The translations under genes and the position numbers were made by a program. From assembly GCA_017521425.1 (NCBI GenBank), contig JAFXCQ010000023.1, forward strand, positions 1 through 64,000: a DNA stretch of 64,000 nucleotides. The letters run 5' to 3'. Positions 17,128 to 25,889 of this stretch are shown in pieces. Source of the DNA: Clostridia bacterium. GTDB lineage: Bacteria; Bacillota; Clostridia; Oscillospirales; Acutalibacteraceae. Below the pieces are notes generated by a model. That model did not search any database and was not told where the DNA came from. It worked only from the letters and a program-made list of their open reading frames with translations. Positions within the stretch are counted from its first letter, which is position 1; each line of letters begins with the position of its first letter.

Positions 17128-19065
17128 TTATAATTTCTTTGTTTCAACTTCCTCTATTGCCATAGCAACGAATTCCTGGACTTTCATTGAGCCCATATCG
17201 CCATTCTTTCTGCTTCTTACAGAAAGTGTTCCGTTTTCAATTTCGTTATCACCAAGAATAAGCATATAAGGAATTTTTTCAAGTTGAGCTTCACGGATTT
17301 TGTAGCCTGTTTTTTCTGCTCTGTCATCAACTGTTACGCGAAGACCATTTGCTTCGAGTTTGTTTTTAAGTTCGTAACAAGCATCGTGATGTCTTTCAGA
17401 AATAGGAAGAATTCTCATCTGCTCAGGTGCGAGCCACATCGGGAATGCACCAGCATATTTTTCAATAAGAAGTGCAAGAGTTCTTTCGTAGCAACCAATA
17501 GATGTACGGTGGATGATATAAGGATTTTTCTTTGTACCATCTTTTGCAACATATTCCATACCGAATTTTTCTGCAAGCATCTGGTCAATCTGAATTGTAA
17601 TTAAAGTATCTTCCTTACCATGAACATTCTTAATCTGAATGTCAAGCTTTGGACCATAGAATGCAGCTTCACCAACACCGACTTTATAATCAATATTAAG
17701 GTTATCAAGAATTTCTTTCATAATACCTTGTGCTTCATTCCATTGTTCTTCTGTACCGATATACTTTTCTCTGTCTTGTGGGTCCCATTGAGAGAATCTG
17801 TAAGAAACATCATCATAAAGACCGAGAGTTTTAAGCATAAATATACAAAGGTCAAGACAACGCTCAAATTCGTCAGCAAGCTGTTCAGGAGTACACATAA
17901 GATGACCTTCTGAAATTGTGAACTGTCTTACACGAATAAGTCCGTGCATTTCACCTGAAGATTCATTTCTAAAAAGTGTTGAAGTTTCTGCAAGACGCAT
18001 CGGAAGATCACGATATGAACGCGCTCTGTTTAAATATGCCTGATATTGGAATGGACAAGTCATTGGACGAAGTGCAAATACTTCGTTATCTTTTTCTTCA
18101 TCACCTAATACGAACATACCATCTTTATAGTGGTCCCAATGGCCTGAAATTTTATAAAGGTCGCTCTTTGCCATAAGAGGTGTCTTTGTACGAACCCATC
18201 CTCTTCTTGCTTCTTCATCTTCAACAAATCTCTGAAGTGTCTGCACAATAAATGTACCCTTCGGAAGAAGTATAGGCAACCCCTGTCCGATAGAATCAAC
18301 TGTTGTGAAAATCTCAAGTTCTCTGCCTAATTTATTATGGTCACGTTTTTTTGCTTCTTCAATTCTTAAAAGATGTTCTTCTAATTCAGATGCTTTAGGG
18401 AATGCTGTACCATAAATTCTCTGAAGCATTTTGTTATTCTGGTCACCACGCCAGTAAGCACCTGTGCAAGCAGTAAGTTTAATTGCTTTCACTTTACCTG
18501 TTGAAAGAATGTGAGGACCTGCACAAACATCGCAGAATTCACCTTGTTTATAGAAACTGATAGGTTCATTTTTGCCTGCGTGTTCTTTGATAAGCTCAAC
18601 CTTGTAAATTTCGCCTTTTTCTTCCATAAGCTTAATAGCTTCATCTGGCTCAACAAGGAATTTTTCAAGTTCAATATCTTCTTTAACGATTTTTTTCATT
18701 TCTGCTTCGATTTTTTCAAGTGTTTCAGGTGTAAATGAAACTTCTGAATCGAAATCATAGTAGAAACCATTGTCAATTGCAGGACCAATTGCAAGCTTCG
18801 TTTCAGGATAAAGTCTTTTTACTGCCTGTGCTAAAATGTGAGATGCAGTATGCCAGAATGCGTGTTTACCCTCTTCACTTTCAAAAGTGAGAAGATTAAC
18901 CTCACAATCTTCATTTAATTCTGTTCTTACATCTGCCATTACACCATTTATTGTACAAGCACAAAGATTTCTGTAAAGTCCCATACTGATTTCTTTTGCG
19001 ATATCAGCAGGTGTAGTACCCTTTGGGAATTCCTTTACTTCGTCACGAAGTGTAACTTTAATCAT
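17128..19065 (-). CDS. thrS: threonyl-tRNA synthetase
   Basis: 645-residue class II aminoacyl-tRNA synthetase charging tRNA-Thr. Order: TGS domain (VTLRDEVKEFPKGTTPADIA), tRNA-SAD editing/second additional domain with HTASHILAQAV (H-x3-H), class II core with motif 2 FRNESSGEMHGLIRVRQF and motif 3 near GCYERTLALLIEKYAG, and the C-terminal anticodon-binding domain (LPISERHHDACYELK). Start ATG 19065 is chosen because AAAGGCGG lies 7 nt upstream; the in-frame ATG at 19083 overlaps this site and has none of its own. Expression is controlled by the T-box leader 19100-19347. It stands alone, not in an operon with infC. Confidence 0.97.
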   Translation of the reverse strand: MIKVTLRDEVKEFPKGTTPADIAKEISMGLYRNLCACTINGVMADVRTELNEDCEVNLLTFESEEGKHAFWHTASHILAQAVKRLYPETKLAIGPAIDNGFYYDFDSEVSFTPETLEKIEAEMKKIVKEDIELEKFLVEPDEAIKLMEEKGEIYKVELIKEHAGKNEPISFYKQGEFCDVCAGPHILSTGKVKAIKLTACTGAYWRGDQNNKMLQRIYGTAFPKASELEEHLLRIEEAKKRDHNKLGRELEIFTTVDSIGQGLPILLPKGTFIVQTLQRFVEDEEARRGWVRTKTPLMAKSDLYKISGHWDHYKDGMFVLGDEEKDNEVFALRPMTCPFQYQAYLNRARSYRDLPMRLAETSTLFRNESSGEMHGLIRVRQFTISEGHLMCTPEQLADEFERCLDLCIFMLKTLGLYDDVSYRFSQWDPQDREKYIGTEEQWNEAQGIMKEILDNLNIDYKVGVGEAAFYGPKLDIQIKNVHGKEDTLITIQIDQMLAEKFGMEYVAKDGTKKNPYIIHRTSIGCYERTLALLIEKYAGAFPMWLAPEQMRILPISERHHDACYELKNKLEANGLRVTVDDRAEKTGYKIREAQLEKIPYMLILGDNEIENGTLSVRSRKNGDMGSMKVQEFVAMAIEEVETKKL

Positions 19066-19099
19066 ATATATTCCGCCTTTCATAAAAATTAAGTTTAAT

Positions 19100-19347
19100 A
19101 AAAAAATGCTTCACCCCATAAAAATGGGATGAAGCATAATACTCCACGGTTCCACCCAAATTGCAGTATAATACTGCCACTCGAGAAGTCTTAACGCGAC
19201 TTTAAACGGCTTCATTTATCGTAAAACGCTTCACAAAGCACTCATAAGTGGTCTTCAGAACGGTGTAACTCGTACCTTTCACCAACCGGTACGCTCTCTG
19301 AAGAAACGTTCCGTTCCTACTCTCTTAATCATAGATTTAAACTATAT
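19100..19347 (-). ncRNA. T-box leader, threonine-specific, upstream of thrS
   Basis: The conserved T-box GGGTGGAACCGTGG reads on the minus strand at 19157-19144. It precedes a strong terminator ATGCTTCATCCC / GGGGTGAAGCAT ending in TTTTTTT (19137-19100). Upstream are Stem I landmarks (AGAGAGCG, GGTTGGTGAAAGG) and a specifier-loop codon ACC (Thr) at 19252-19250 in the context TGAAGACCAC. Uncharged tRNA-Thr would pair with the specifier and the T-box bulge and so stabilise the antiterminator. The specifier agrees with the downstream gene. Confidence 0.93.
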
Positions 19348-19354
19348 AAGTTAT

Positions 19355-19381
19355 ATTATACCTATTTAATTGGGTTGTCAA
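19355..19381 (-). promoter_or_regulatory. promoter of the thrS T-box transcript
   Basis: Minus strand TTGACA (19381-19376) and TATAAT (19360-19355). The spacer is 15 nt; an overlapping TAATAT gives 17. Confidence 0.5.
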
Positions 19382-19396
19382 GGGAAAATTATTCTA

Positions 19397-20341
19397 TTAT
19401 TCACCTTGTGTATGTTTTGGCTCAATTTTGCCATAGCGAGAAGAACCTGTAGCATCTACCTTCTGTTCTCTTGGCTCTTTTGGAGTTTCAGGAACATACT
19501 GTGGTCTTCTTTCTCTTCTACCACCATTGTTATTACGACGGTCTCTTGAATAACCACCGCGTTTTTGATTATCACAATCATCAGAAACAATAACAACTCT
19601 TCTGTTTTCGCCTTCGCCTACTGAATGTGATGAAACACCACTGATTTCCTGAACAGCTGTATGAATAATACGACGTTCATAAGGATTCATTGGCTCAAGC
19701 ACACAGCTTCTGCGATATTTAATAGCTCTCTGAGCCTGACGTTTTGCGAGTGCTTTAAGAGTTTCTTCACGGCGTTTTCTGTAATCACCTACATTGAGTG
19801 CAACTCTTTTACCATCTTTATCTGCACGGTTAACATAAAGTCTTGTGAGATATTGAAGAGCATCAAGTGTTTCACCGCGTCTGCCGATAATGTTACCATA
19901 ATCTTCGCCGCAAGTAATTTCGAAGAATAAATCTTCTTCTGTTTCTTTAACAGTTACATTTGCATCACTGAATCCCATACCAACAAGAATTGATTTGAGA
20001 TAATTTGTAGCATCTGTTTCTTTTGCTTCAATACCTGAAAGGTCAGTTTCAGGTTCTTTCATTTTTGGAGTTTCTTTTTTAGCAGGCTTGTTGTCTTTTT
20101 TAGACTCTGCTTTTTTATTTTCTTGCTTTTTCTCAGGTGCTTTTTTAACTTCTTCTACACCATCATCATAAAAAGCTTTAACTTTTGCATCTGAACCACC
20201 GAAAAGGCCTAAAACCTTTTTCTTTGGCATTGATATAATTTCAACCTTAACATCTGCATCTAATGGCGCATTAAGGTTCTGGGTTGCTATTTTTCTTGCT
20301 TCATCTATTGTAGATGCAACACCAATTGCTTCTTTAATCAT
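19397..20341 (-). CDS. jag: Jag/KhpB, KH-R3H RNA-binding protein (SpoIIIJ-associated)
   Basis: 314-residue cytosolic RNA-binding protein. The Jag-N domain (EAIGVASTIDEARKIA ... KKKVLGLFGGSDAKVK) lies at 1-60. A Lys/Glu-rich linker (60-110) follows. Then a KH domain with GXXG-type IIGRRGETLDALQYLTRLYVN (about 150-175, glycine loop GRRG) and an R3H domain (PYERRIIHTAVQ, about 220) complete the family. The C-terminal 60 residues are Arg/Asn-rich and low complexity (RDRRNNNGGRRERR), possibly an added RNA-binding tail. It follows yidC by 9 nt, the classic yidC-jag arrangement; in Firmicutes KhpB affects cell elongation and RNA stability. Confidence 0.95.
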   Translation of the reverse strand: MIKEAIGVASTIDEARKIATQNLNAPLDADVKVEIISMPKKKVLGLFGGSDAKVKAFYDDGVEEVKKAPEKKQENKKAESKKDNKPAKKETPKMKEPETDLSGIEAKETDATNYLKSILVGMGFSDANVTVKETEEDLFFEITCGEDYGNIIGRRGETLDALQYLTRLYVNRADKDGKRVALNVGDYRKRREETLKALAKRQAQRAIKYRRSCVLEPMNPYERRIIHTAVQEISGVSSHSVGEGENRRVVIVSDDCDNQKRGGYSRDRRNNNGGRRERRPQYVPETPKEPREQKVDATGSSRYGKIEPKHTQGE

Positions 20342-20350
20342 AGTAACACC

Positions 20351-21322
20351 TTATTTCTTTTCGTTTTCTACGCGTAATTTTGTAGTGTTTTCTTTTGAAC
20401 GCCTTACAACAGTTTCATCTACCATCTGTTGTGCAATAACTTTTTTAGGACTATAGAAAATAGAAAGCCCTACTTGTTGAACAAATGCGATAATGTTAGA
20501 AATAATCCAGTAAACACCAACACCTGTTGGGAACATAAATGTAAAAATAAGTGACATTGCAGGTGACATAAATGACATACAACCCATAGCAGGATTTTTA
20601 GCCATTTCAGGATTTTGCTTTCTTTGTTTTAAATACATATAAACTGAAGAAAGTGCTGCAGTAAGACATGCTAAAATCGGAATAAGCCAGTAAGCATCAA
20701 AATGACTTTTATCTGGTGTAACAGAAAGGTCAAGTCCTAAAAATGTGAATTTCTCACTAAATTCTGCTAATTCACCTAATGCTTCTGCACCAATTGCATC
20801 CTTAAGCTCTGCTGCATAGTCACCGAAATTCTTGAGAATACCGATTTCTGCCATATCAACAGAACCTCGCTTGTTATTTTTAGAAGCTGCATCAAGAGCA
20901 GTTTTCATAACTGTCTTTATAGTGGTGATTTTTTCGTCACTGAATCTTAACACACTTGAAAGTGGTTTGTACATAACACCATAAAGACCAATCATAACAA
21001 ACATCTGAATCATCATTGGCATACAACCCATATTAGCTGCACCAAAGCCTTCGCGTTGGTAAAGTGCCTGAATTTCCTGTTGTGCTTTTTGTTGATTGTT
21101 AGCGTATTTTTGTCTTATTCTGTTTACTTTTGCATTAAGTCTTGTTTGCTTTGCTGAGTTTTTCTGTTGTTTGATTGAAACAGGAAGAAGTAACAATCTT
21201 ATAATAAGTGTCAATAAGAAAATTGCTAAAACATAGCTACCTGTCCAATCGTAAAACCAGCTGAGTGGCAAACTGAAAACGGGCAATAAAAGCGTTCTAA
21301 TACCTTCGTAAATTCCAGTCAT
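20351..21322 (-). CDS. yidC: YidC/SpoIIIJ/Oxa1 membrane protein insertase
   Basis: 323-residue integral membrane insertase. The Gram-positive core is visible: YVLAIFLLTLIIRLLLLPVS (with the hydrophilic-groove Arg), a cytosolic coiled-coil hairpin rich in KQQ/AKQ (45-90), then GFGAANMGCMPMMIQMFVMI and GVGVYWIISNIIAFVQQ. An unusually long hydrophilic loop (about 125-200) sits between the second and third membrane segments. No lipobox Cys is seen at the start (MTGIYEGIRTLLLPVF), unlike Bacillus SpoIIIJ. It lies between yidD and jag in the conserved cluster. Confidence 0.95.
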   Translation of the reverse strand: MTGIYEGIRTLLLPVFSLPLSWFYDWTGSYVLAIFLLTLIIRLLLLPVSIKQQKNSAKQTRLNAKVNRIRQKYANNQQKAQQEIQALYQREGFGAANMGCMPMMIQMFVMIGLYGVMYKPLSSVLRFSDEKITTIKTVMKTALDAASKNNKRGSVDMAEIGILKNFGDYAAELKDAIGAEALGELAEFSEKFTFLGLDLSVTPDKSHFDAYWLIPILACLTAALSSVYMYLKQRKQNPEMAKNPAMGCMSFMSPAMSLIFTFMFPTGVGVYWIISNIIAFVQQVGLSIFYSPKKVIAQQMVDETVVRRSKENTTKLRVENEKK

Positions 21323-21339
21323 TTATCTTTGGTATCCTT

Positions 21340-21594
21340 TCATTTTTGATGTCTGCCCTTACAATTGCATTTACTCTCTTTTTTGGGCGGGACTGGGTCC
21401 ACACCGCCAGGAAATAAAATATTGCAACGCATAAGGCGACCGATGGCAAGAATTAAACCTTTGAATACTCCGTGAATTTCAATAGCATCCTTTGCATATT
21501 GCGAACAAGTCGGGTAATAACGACACCTCGGTGGAAAAAGCGGTGAAATTTTTCTTTGATAAAACGAAAGCATTTTCAAAAGTACATCTTTCAT
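21340..21594 (-). CDS. yidD: membrane protein insertion efficiency factor YidD
   Basis: 84-residue small membrane-associated protein, the usual size. The family core is intact: FYQRKISPLFPPRCRYYPTC, SQYAKDAIEIHG, then RLMRCNILFPGGVDPVP, with three conserved Cys. It overlaps the end of rnpA by 4 nt and precedes yidC, whose insertase work it supports. Confidence 0.95.
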   Translation of the reverse strand: MKDVLLKMLSFYQRKISPLFPPRCRYYPTCSQYAKDAIEIHGVFKGLILAIGRLMRCNILFPGGVDPVPPKKESKCNCKGRHQK

Positions 21595-21950
21595 TCTTCC
21601 GCACCATTACTTTCGGTTTTGAGCATATTTTCACTGTGCATCATATCACGCATAATTTTCTCGATATATGTGCTTTTCTGATACTTCGTTTTGCTTCTTG
21701 CAACAAAAACAATATCAAAATCCCCGTCAATATCTTTAACCACACTTCTGAAGGCTTCTCTGATAATGCGTCTTGAACGATTACGCTCTACCGCATTGCC
21801 GATTTTTTTACCGGTAGTTATACCAATACGACAAATTCCCGCGCGGTTCTTCGAATAATACATAACCAACGCAGGATTCGTTACAGCCCTACCTCTATTG
21901 TAAAGACGGCGAAAATCACCGTTTAATTTTAGTGTGACAAAGTGTGACAC
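21591..21950 (-). CDS. rnpA: ribonuclease P protein component
   Basis: 119-residue basic protein that assists the RNase P RNA in 5' tRNA processing. The RNR signature is present as AVERNRSRRIIREAFR (about 55-70), preceded by GITTGKKIGNA. Start is GTG at 21950 with GAGGAG 5-8 nt upstream; no ATG would keep the conserved N-terminus. It sits 29 nt after rpmH and overlaps yidD. Confidence 0.95.
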   Translation of the reverse strand: MSHFVTLKLNGDFRRLYNRGRAVTNPALVMYYSKNRAGICRIGITTGKKIGNAVERNRSRRIIREAFRSVVKDIDGDFDIVFVARSKTKYQKSTYIEKIMRDMMHSENMLKTESNGAEE

Positions 21951-21979
21951 TTGTTCTCTCCTCGGATTCAGGCTAATTC

Positions 21980-22114
21980 TTAATAAGTGAGTTGCTTTCT
22001 GCCTTTTCTTCTACGGCGAGCAAGTACCTTGCGGCCGTTTCTGTCTGCCATTCTTTTACGGAAGCCGTGCTCCATCTTTCTGTGTCTTTTCTTAGGCTGA
22101 TAAGTTCTTTTCAT
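21980..22114 (-). CDS. rpmH: 50S ribosomal protein L34
   Basis: 44-codon gene. It encodes the invariant L34 pattern: starts [13 protein letters not shown], then EHGFRKRM and an Arg/Lys-rich end ([15 protein letters not shown]). ATG at 22114-22112 has AGGAG 9 nt upstream (22124-22128). It is the first gene of rpmH-rnpA-yidD-yidC-jag. Confidence 0.97.
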   Translation of the reverse strand: MKRTYQPKKRHRKMEHGFRKRMADRNGRKVLARRRRKGRKQLTY

Positions 22115-22412
22115 TTTTATTTACTCCTATCTATTATTCAGGTAAATTATTTAAGTAGTAAAAGTAGTGGGTAAAATAACAACCTGTTTTACAAACTTAT
22201 TTGTCTGTTAATTTCTATAATTTTCGTAATTACAGACAATCGCACATTGCATTATATAAAAAATACAGGCAAATGTCAATAGTTTTTCATATACAAAATA
22301 TACTCTGTAAATTTCATTTTATAGTGCAAATTGAATTAAATATTCCCCCTACCTTGATATTTTAGCTTTTGTGTGGTATCATATTTGTTGCATTATTAGG
22401 AGATGATTTAAA
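22115..22412. promoter_or_regulatory. divergent intergenic region between rpmH and the Mrp-type gene
   Basis: 298 bp, AT-rich, with no gene found. It contains an inverted repeat TTGTCTGT...ACAGACAA (22201-22239, arms 8 bp) and the Mrp promoter TTGATA (22354-22359), 17 nt, TATCAT (22377-22382). No convincing DnaA boxes (TTATCCACA-like) were seen, and dnaA is not adjacent. Confidence 0.5.
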
Positions 22413-23234
22413 ATGAGCGAATGTACACACGATTGTAGCAGTTGCAGTCAGAACTGCTCTTCACGTGACCCGAAAAGTCTTTTAGAAAAACCACACGAGC
22501 TTTCAAAAATCAAGAAAGTTATAGGTGTTGTAAGTGGTAAAGGTGGTGTTGGTAAATCACTTATCACATCACTTTTAGCAGTTTCAATGAAAAGACGCGG
22601 TTTTTCTACTGCAATTCTTGATGCTGATATTACAGGACCATCAATCCCTAAAGCATTCGGATTAAAATGCAGGGCAGAAGGCACAGAGCAAGGAATTTTA
22701 CCTTGCACCACAAAAACAGGCATTGAAGTTATGTCAGTAAACCTTTTACTCGAAAATGAGACTGACCCTGTTGTATGGCGAGGCCCTGTTATTGCAGGTA
22801 CAGTAAAACAGTTCTGGACAGATGTTATCTGGAATGATGTTGATTTTATGTTTGTTGATATGCCCCCGGGAACCGGTGATGTACCTCTCACTGTATTCCA
22901 GAGTATTCCTGTTGATGGTATTGTTATTGTTGCTTCCCCACAGGAATTGGTCGGTATGATTGTTGAAAAAGCAGTTAAAATGGCTTCACTTATGAATATT
23001 CCTGTATTAGGTTTTGTTGAAAATATGTCATATTTTGAGTGTCCTGACTGTAAAAAACGTCACAGTATTTTCGGTGACAGTCATATTGATGAAATCGCAA
23101 AAGAACATTCTGTTGATACAGTTGCTAAATTACCAATCAACAACAAATTAGCGGCGGCAGTTGACGCAGGTGCAATTGAGCTTTTCGAAGGCGATTGGTT
23201 AGAAAAGCTTGCAGATAAAATAGAAAATCTTTAA
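22413..23234 (+). CDS. Mrp/NBP35-type Fe-S cluster carrier ATPase
   Basis: 273-residue P-loop NTPase of the ApbC/Mrp/Nbp35 group, a carrier or scaffold for iron-sulfur clusters. The N-terminus is Cys-rich (MSECTHDCSSCSQNCSS: C4, C8, C11, C15), resembling eukaryal Nbp35. The deviant Walker A KGGVGKS is at about 44-50, Walker B-like FMFVDMPPGTGD in the middle, and a C-terminal CPDC pair binds the bridging cluster. Such carriers would serve the many Fe-S proteins encoded nearby (PFOR, hydrogenase). RBS AGGAG lies before ATG 22413. Confidence 0.9.
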   Translation: MSECTHDCSSCSQNCSSRDPKSLLEKPHELSKIKKVIGVVSGKGGVGKSLITSLLAVSMKRRGFSTAILDADITGPSIPKAFGLKCRAEGTEQGILPCTTKTGIEVMSVNLLLENETDPVVWRGPVIAGTVKQFWTDVIWNDVDFMFVDMPPGTGDVPLTVFQSIPVDGIVIVASPQELVGMIVEKAVKMASLMNIPVLGFVENMSYFECPDCKKRHSIFGDSHIDEIAKEHSVDTVAKLPINNKLAAAVDAGAIELFEGDWLEKLADKIENL

Positions 23235-23245
23235 TTAAATTTTTT

Positions 23246-23279
23246 AAATGCACATCACATTTTTGTGGTGTGCATTTTT
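23246..23279 (+). terminator. intrinsic terminator after the Mrp-type gene
   Basis: AAATGCACATCAC / GTGGTGTGCATTT stem followed by TTC and a further T-rich stretch. Confidence 0.75.
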
Positions 23280-23316
23280 CATAAACAGAACAATAAATTT
23301 TCATATATATAATGAA

Positions 23317-23346
23317 TTGACCGTACTTGTTCAGTTGCTGTATAAT
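23317..23346 (+). promoter_or_regulatory. promoter of the transglutaminase-dockerin gene
   Basis: TTGACC (23317-23322), 18-nt spacer, TATAAT (23341-23346), then AAGGCGGTG before ATG 23368. Confidence 0.55.
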
Positions 23347-23367
23347 AAAATAAAGGCGGTGTAGATT

Positions 23368-25221
23368 ATGAAAAAAATCACAAAAAAGCTTCTCGTAGTA
23401 ATACTTACTTTAATCTTGTTAGTAATCAATACAAACTTCGCTTTTGCGGTTGAAATTGTTTCACCAGGAATAAAGCTTGAATCCCCTCAATTTTTCGATG
23501 CCGCAGTTTCTACATTAGACCTCTCTGTTTATTTTAATTTTGATGAATTCAACGATTATTTGGTTGAACAATTAAAGGTTGTTGACGGTACATCCTCTAC
23601 CCTTGCAACTATTAATATCAGTAAATTCAACATACCTAAAAACGATGCTGTAAAAACTGCTTTACAAGAACACATCTGGTACAATTCACCCGAGCTTTTC
23701 AGAATTGGCGACCTTGGAATTGGTTATTCTGGTGACAAATACACCTTTATTCAATTCTATTCATACTACACAAAAGAAGAATATGCAGAAATGCACGAAA
23801 AAATGGTAACTGAAGCCGAAAAACTTCTTAAAGGAATCAAAGGAAACACAAATCTTACAGAAGTAGAAAAAGCTCTCATTTTACACGACAGACTTGCTTC
23901 TCACTGTGAGTATGACTACGATACTTTAAAATACGATTACAGTAATATGCCCCGTTCATCTTATAATGCTTATGGTGTCCTTGTTCTTCGTGATGCTGTT
24001 TGTATGGGTTACGCCTTAGCGTATGACTATCTCCTCGAGCAAGTCGGAATTAAAACTCTTTATTGTTCTTCTGATGCACTTAACCATGCGTGGAATATAG
24101 TTTATATTGACAACACCCCTTACCACGTAGATGTCACATGGGATGACCCTGTATGGGATATGTACGGCAGAGTTTCTCACGAAAATTTTCTACGTTCAAC
24201 ACAAGGTATGAAAGATACCGGGCATAACGCAACCGACTTTTTCAGTTTTCCAACCAATACAACTTATGACGATTACTACTGGCAAAATTGCGAAAGTGCA
24301 TTTCAGTTAATTGATAATGATTTTTACTACCACGATGCCACAACAAACAATATTTGTAAATTAAACGATATATCCTCTGGCGATTATACAGAAATAACAT
24401 CAGTTCCACCAAGCACCTGGACCACAGCTAACGGTGGTTACTATCCTGGAAACTATACAAAATTTTCGGGCGACAGCCGTTACCTTTACTACAATACAAA
24501 AAACAAGGTTTTCAGATACGACCCACAAAATGATAATACAGAAATCATTTTTGAACCCGATTTAACAACCTATGGTGCAGGTTATTGGATTTATGGAATG
24601 GTTTTCTCTGATTGTAAAATAATGTGTGAAATATTCAGCTCACCTAACTACACCGTAGATGTAAGAAAAAACTACACGGTAACTGTCGATGTCCACACAC
24701 CATCTGATTGGGTAATAACAAAGGAACCCACAATGAATGAAACCGGTGAAAAACAACGTACTTGCCTTAATTGTTCATGTGTTTTAAACACCGAAGTTAT
24801 CCCCAAAATGCTTATTTGTGCTACAGAAAATACCGACACAGTTATAGATGAAAATATCGTTTTCACAAGTACAGATTTATGTCAGGATATCGAAGACCTT
24901 GTGACATTCTCTGATAATTTGACCTATGAAATTTCTGCAAGTCTTAAAGCCGATACAACTGAATTTTTAGGCACTGGTAGTGTAATTTCAATTTATGAAA
25001 ATGGTGAAAAAGTAAGCGAATACAAAATTATCGTTGCCGGTGATTTGAATGGCGATAGTGTATGTGATGTTTTAGATGTTGCTTCTGCAGAGCTTTCTGT
25101 TACAAATAACAGAATTCCGTCAGCAGACGAATGTTACGCCGCTAACGGAACTAAAAAAGATGTTATTGATGAAACATCTTTTCAATTTGTTGTAAATACC
25201 GCACTGAAGGTAGTTTTATGA
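23368..25221 (+). CDS. secreted transglutaminase-like protein with C-terminal dockerin-like module
   Basis: 617-residue exported protein. A signal peptide (MKKITKKLLVVILTLILLV ... NFAFA) is clear. The transglutaminase/protease-like fold has a plausible triad C212 (RDAVCMGYA), H240 (NHAWNIVY) and D255 (YHVDVTWDD). A beta-rich middle region (300-450) and a short CxxC segment (QRTCLNCSCV, about 470) follow. The last 60 residues start with GDLNGDSVCDVLDVASAEL, a good first dockerin calcium-binding repeat; the second (KKDVIDETSFQFVVNTAL) is degenerate. It may attach to cohesin-like scaffolds such as those at 47016-53776. Whether it cross-links, cleaves peptides or is a binding domain is unknown. 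Confidence 0.8.
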   Translation: MKKITKKLLVVILTLILLVINTNFAFAVEIVSPGIKLESPQFFDAAVSTLDLSVYFNFDEFNDYLVEQLKVVDGTSSTLATINISKFNIPKNDAVKTALQEHIWYNSPELFRIGDLGIGYSGDKYTFIQFYSYYTKEEYAEMHEKMVTEAEKLLKGIKGNTNLTEVEKALILHDRLASHCEYDYDTLKYDYSNMPRSSYNAYGVLVLRDAVCMGYALAYDYLLEQVGIKTLYCSSDALNHAWNIVYIDNTPYHVDVTWDDPVWDMYGRVSHENFLRSTQGMKDTGHNATDFFSFPTNTTYDDYYWQNCESAFQLIDNDFYYHDATTNNICKLNDISSGDYTEITSVPPSTWTTANGGYYPGNYTKFSGDSRYLYYNTKNKVFRYDPQNDNTEIIFEPDLTTYGAGYWIYGMVFSDCKIMCEIFSSPNYTVDVRKNYTVTVDVHTPSDWVITKEPTMNETGEKQRTCLNCSCVLNTEVIPKMLICATENTDTVIDENIVFTSTDLCQDIEDLVTFSDNLTYEISASLKADTTEFLGTGSVISIYENGEKVSEYKIIVAGDLNGDSVCDVLDVASAELSVTNNRIPSADECYAANGTKKDVIDETSFQFVVNTALKVVL

Positions 25222-25889
25222 TTGTTTTACTTGATATTGATAATACTTTAATAGATTTCAATGAATGTGCAAGACATTCGATAATCAGAATTTTTAATGA
25301 TTTCAATTTACCTTATTCTGACAATGTTTTTGAAACATTCATCAACGAAAATATAAAAATCTGGAAAAGGCTTGAAAATGGTGAAATAACCAAATCATAT
25401 TTAAGAGCTAACCGTTGGAACATCATTTTAAAAAAGTTAAATATTGTTGCTGACGGGCCTGAAATAGAAGAATTATTTGAAAAAGGTATTGCCGAATCGG
25501 CATATGAAGTTCAGGGAGCAAAAGAACTTTTGGAATACCTTTCTGAAAAGCATCAGCTCTGTGTTGTTTCCAATGGTTTCAGAGCAGTACAGGAAAACCG
25601 ACTTAATATAAGTGGTTTCAAAAAATATTTTAATGAAATGTTTTTCTCTGAAGATATAGGAATAAGCAAACCACAAAAAGAGTTTTTCGATTACTGCTTT
25701 GACGGACTTAAACACCCTCAAAAAGAAGATGTTATTCTTATAGGTGATAGTATTTCTGCAGATATAATAGGCGGTATAAATTACAACATAAAAACTATTT
25801 GGTTTAATAAAAACAATGAAACTTGCCCTGACAATGTAAAACCAACTTACATTGTCAGAACACTAACTGAAATTGAAGATATTATTTAA
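25218..25889 (+). CDS. HAD-superfamily hydrolase, YjjG-like phosphatase
   Basis: 223-residue cytosolic phosphatase. HAD motif I DIDNTLIDF has nucleophile D6 and acid D8. Motif II CVVSNGF lies near residue 116, and the motif III Lys and motif IV IGDSISADIIGG follow. The best match is the YjjG/YfnB subgroup that dephosphorylates pyrimidine nucleotides. It overlaps the stop of the preceding gene by 4 nt (ATGA) and its own end overlaps the convergent FliB-like gene by 4 nt, so there is no terminator space between them. Confidence 0.85.
   Translation: MIVLLDIDNTLIDFNECARHSIIRIFNDFNLPYSDNVFETFINENIKIWKRLENGEITKSYLRANRWNIILKKLNIVADGPEIEELFEKGIAESAYEVQGAKELLEYLSEKHQLCVVSNGFRAVQENRLNISGFKKYFNEMFFSEDIGISKPQKEFFDYCFDGLKHPQKEDVILIGDSISADIIGGINYNIKTIWFNKNNETCPDNVKPTYIVRTLTEIEDII

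Noticed and set aside
22115-22412. Chromosome origin with DnaA boxes next to rpmH
   Set aside because: No cluster of TTATCCACA-like 9-mers was found and dnaA/dnaN are not present.
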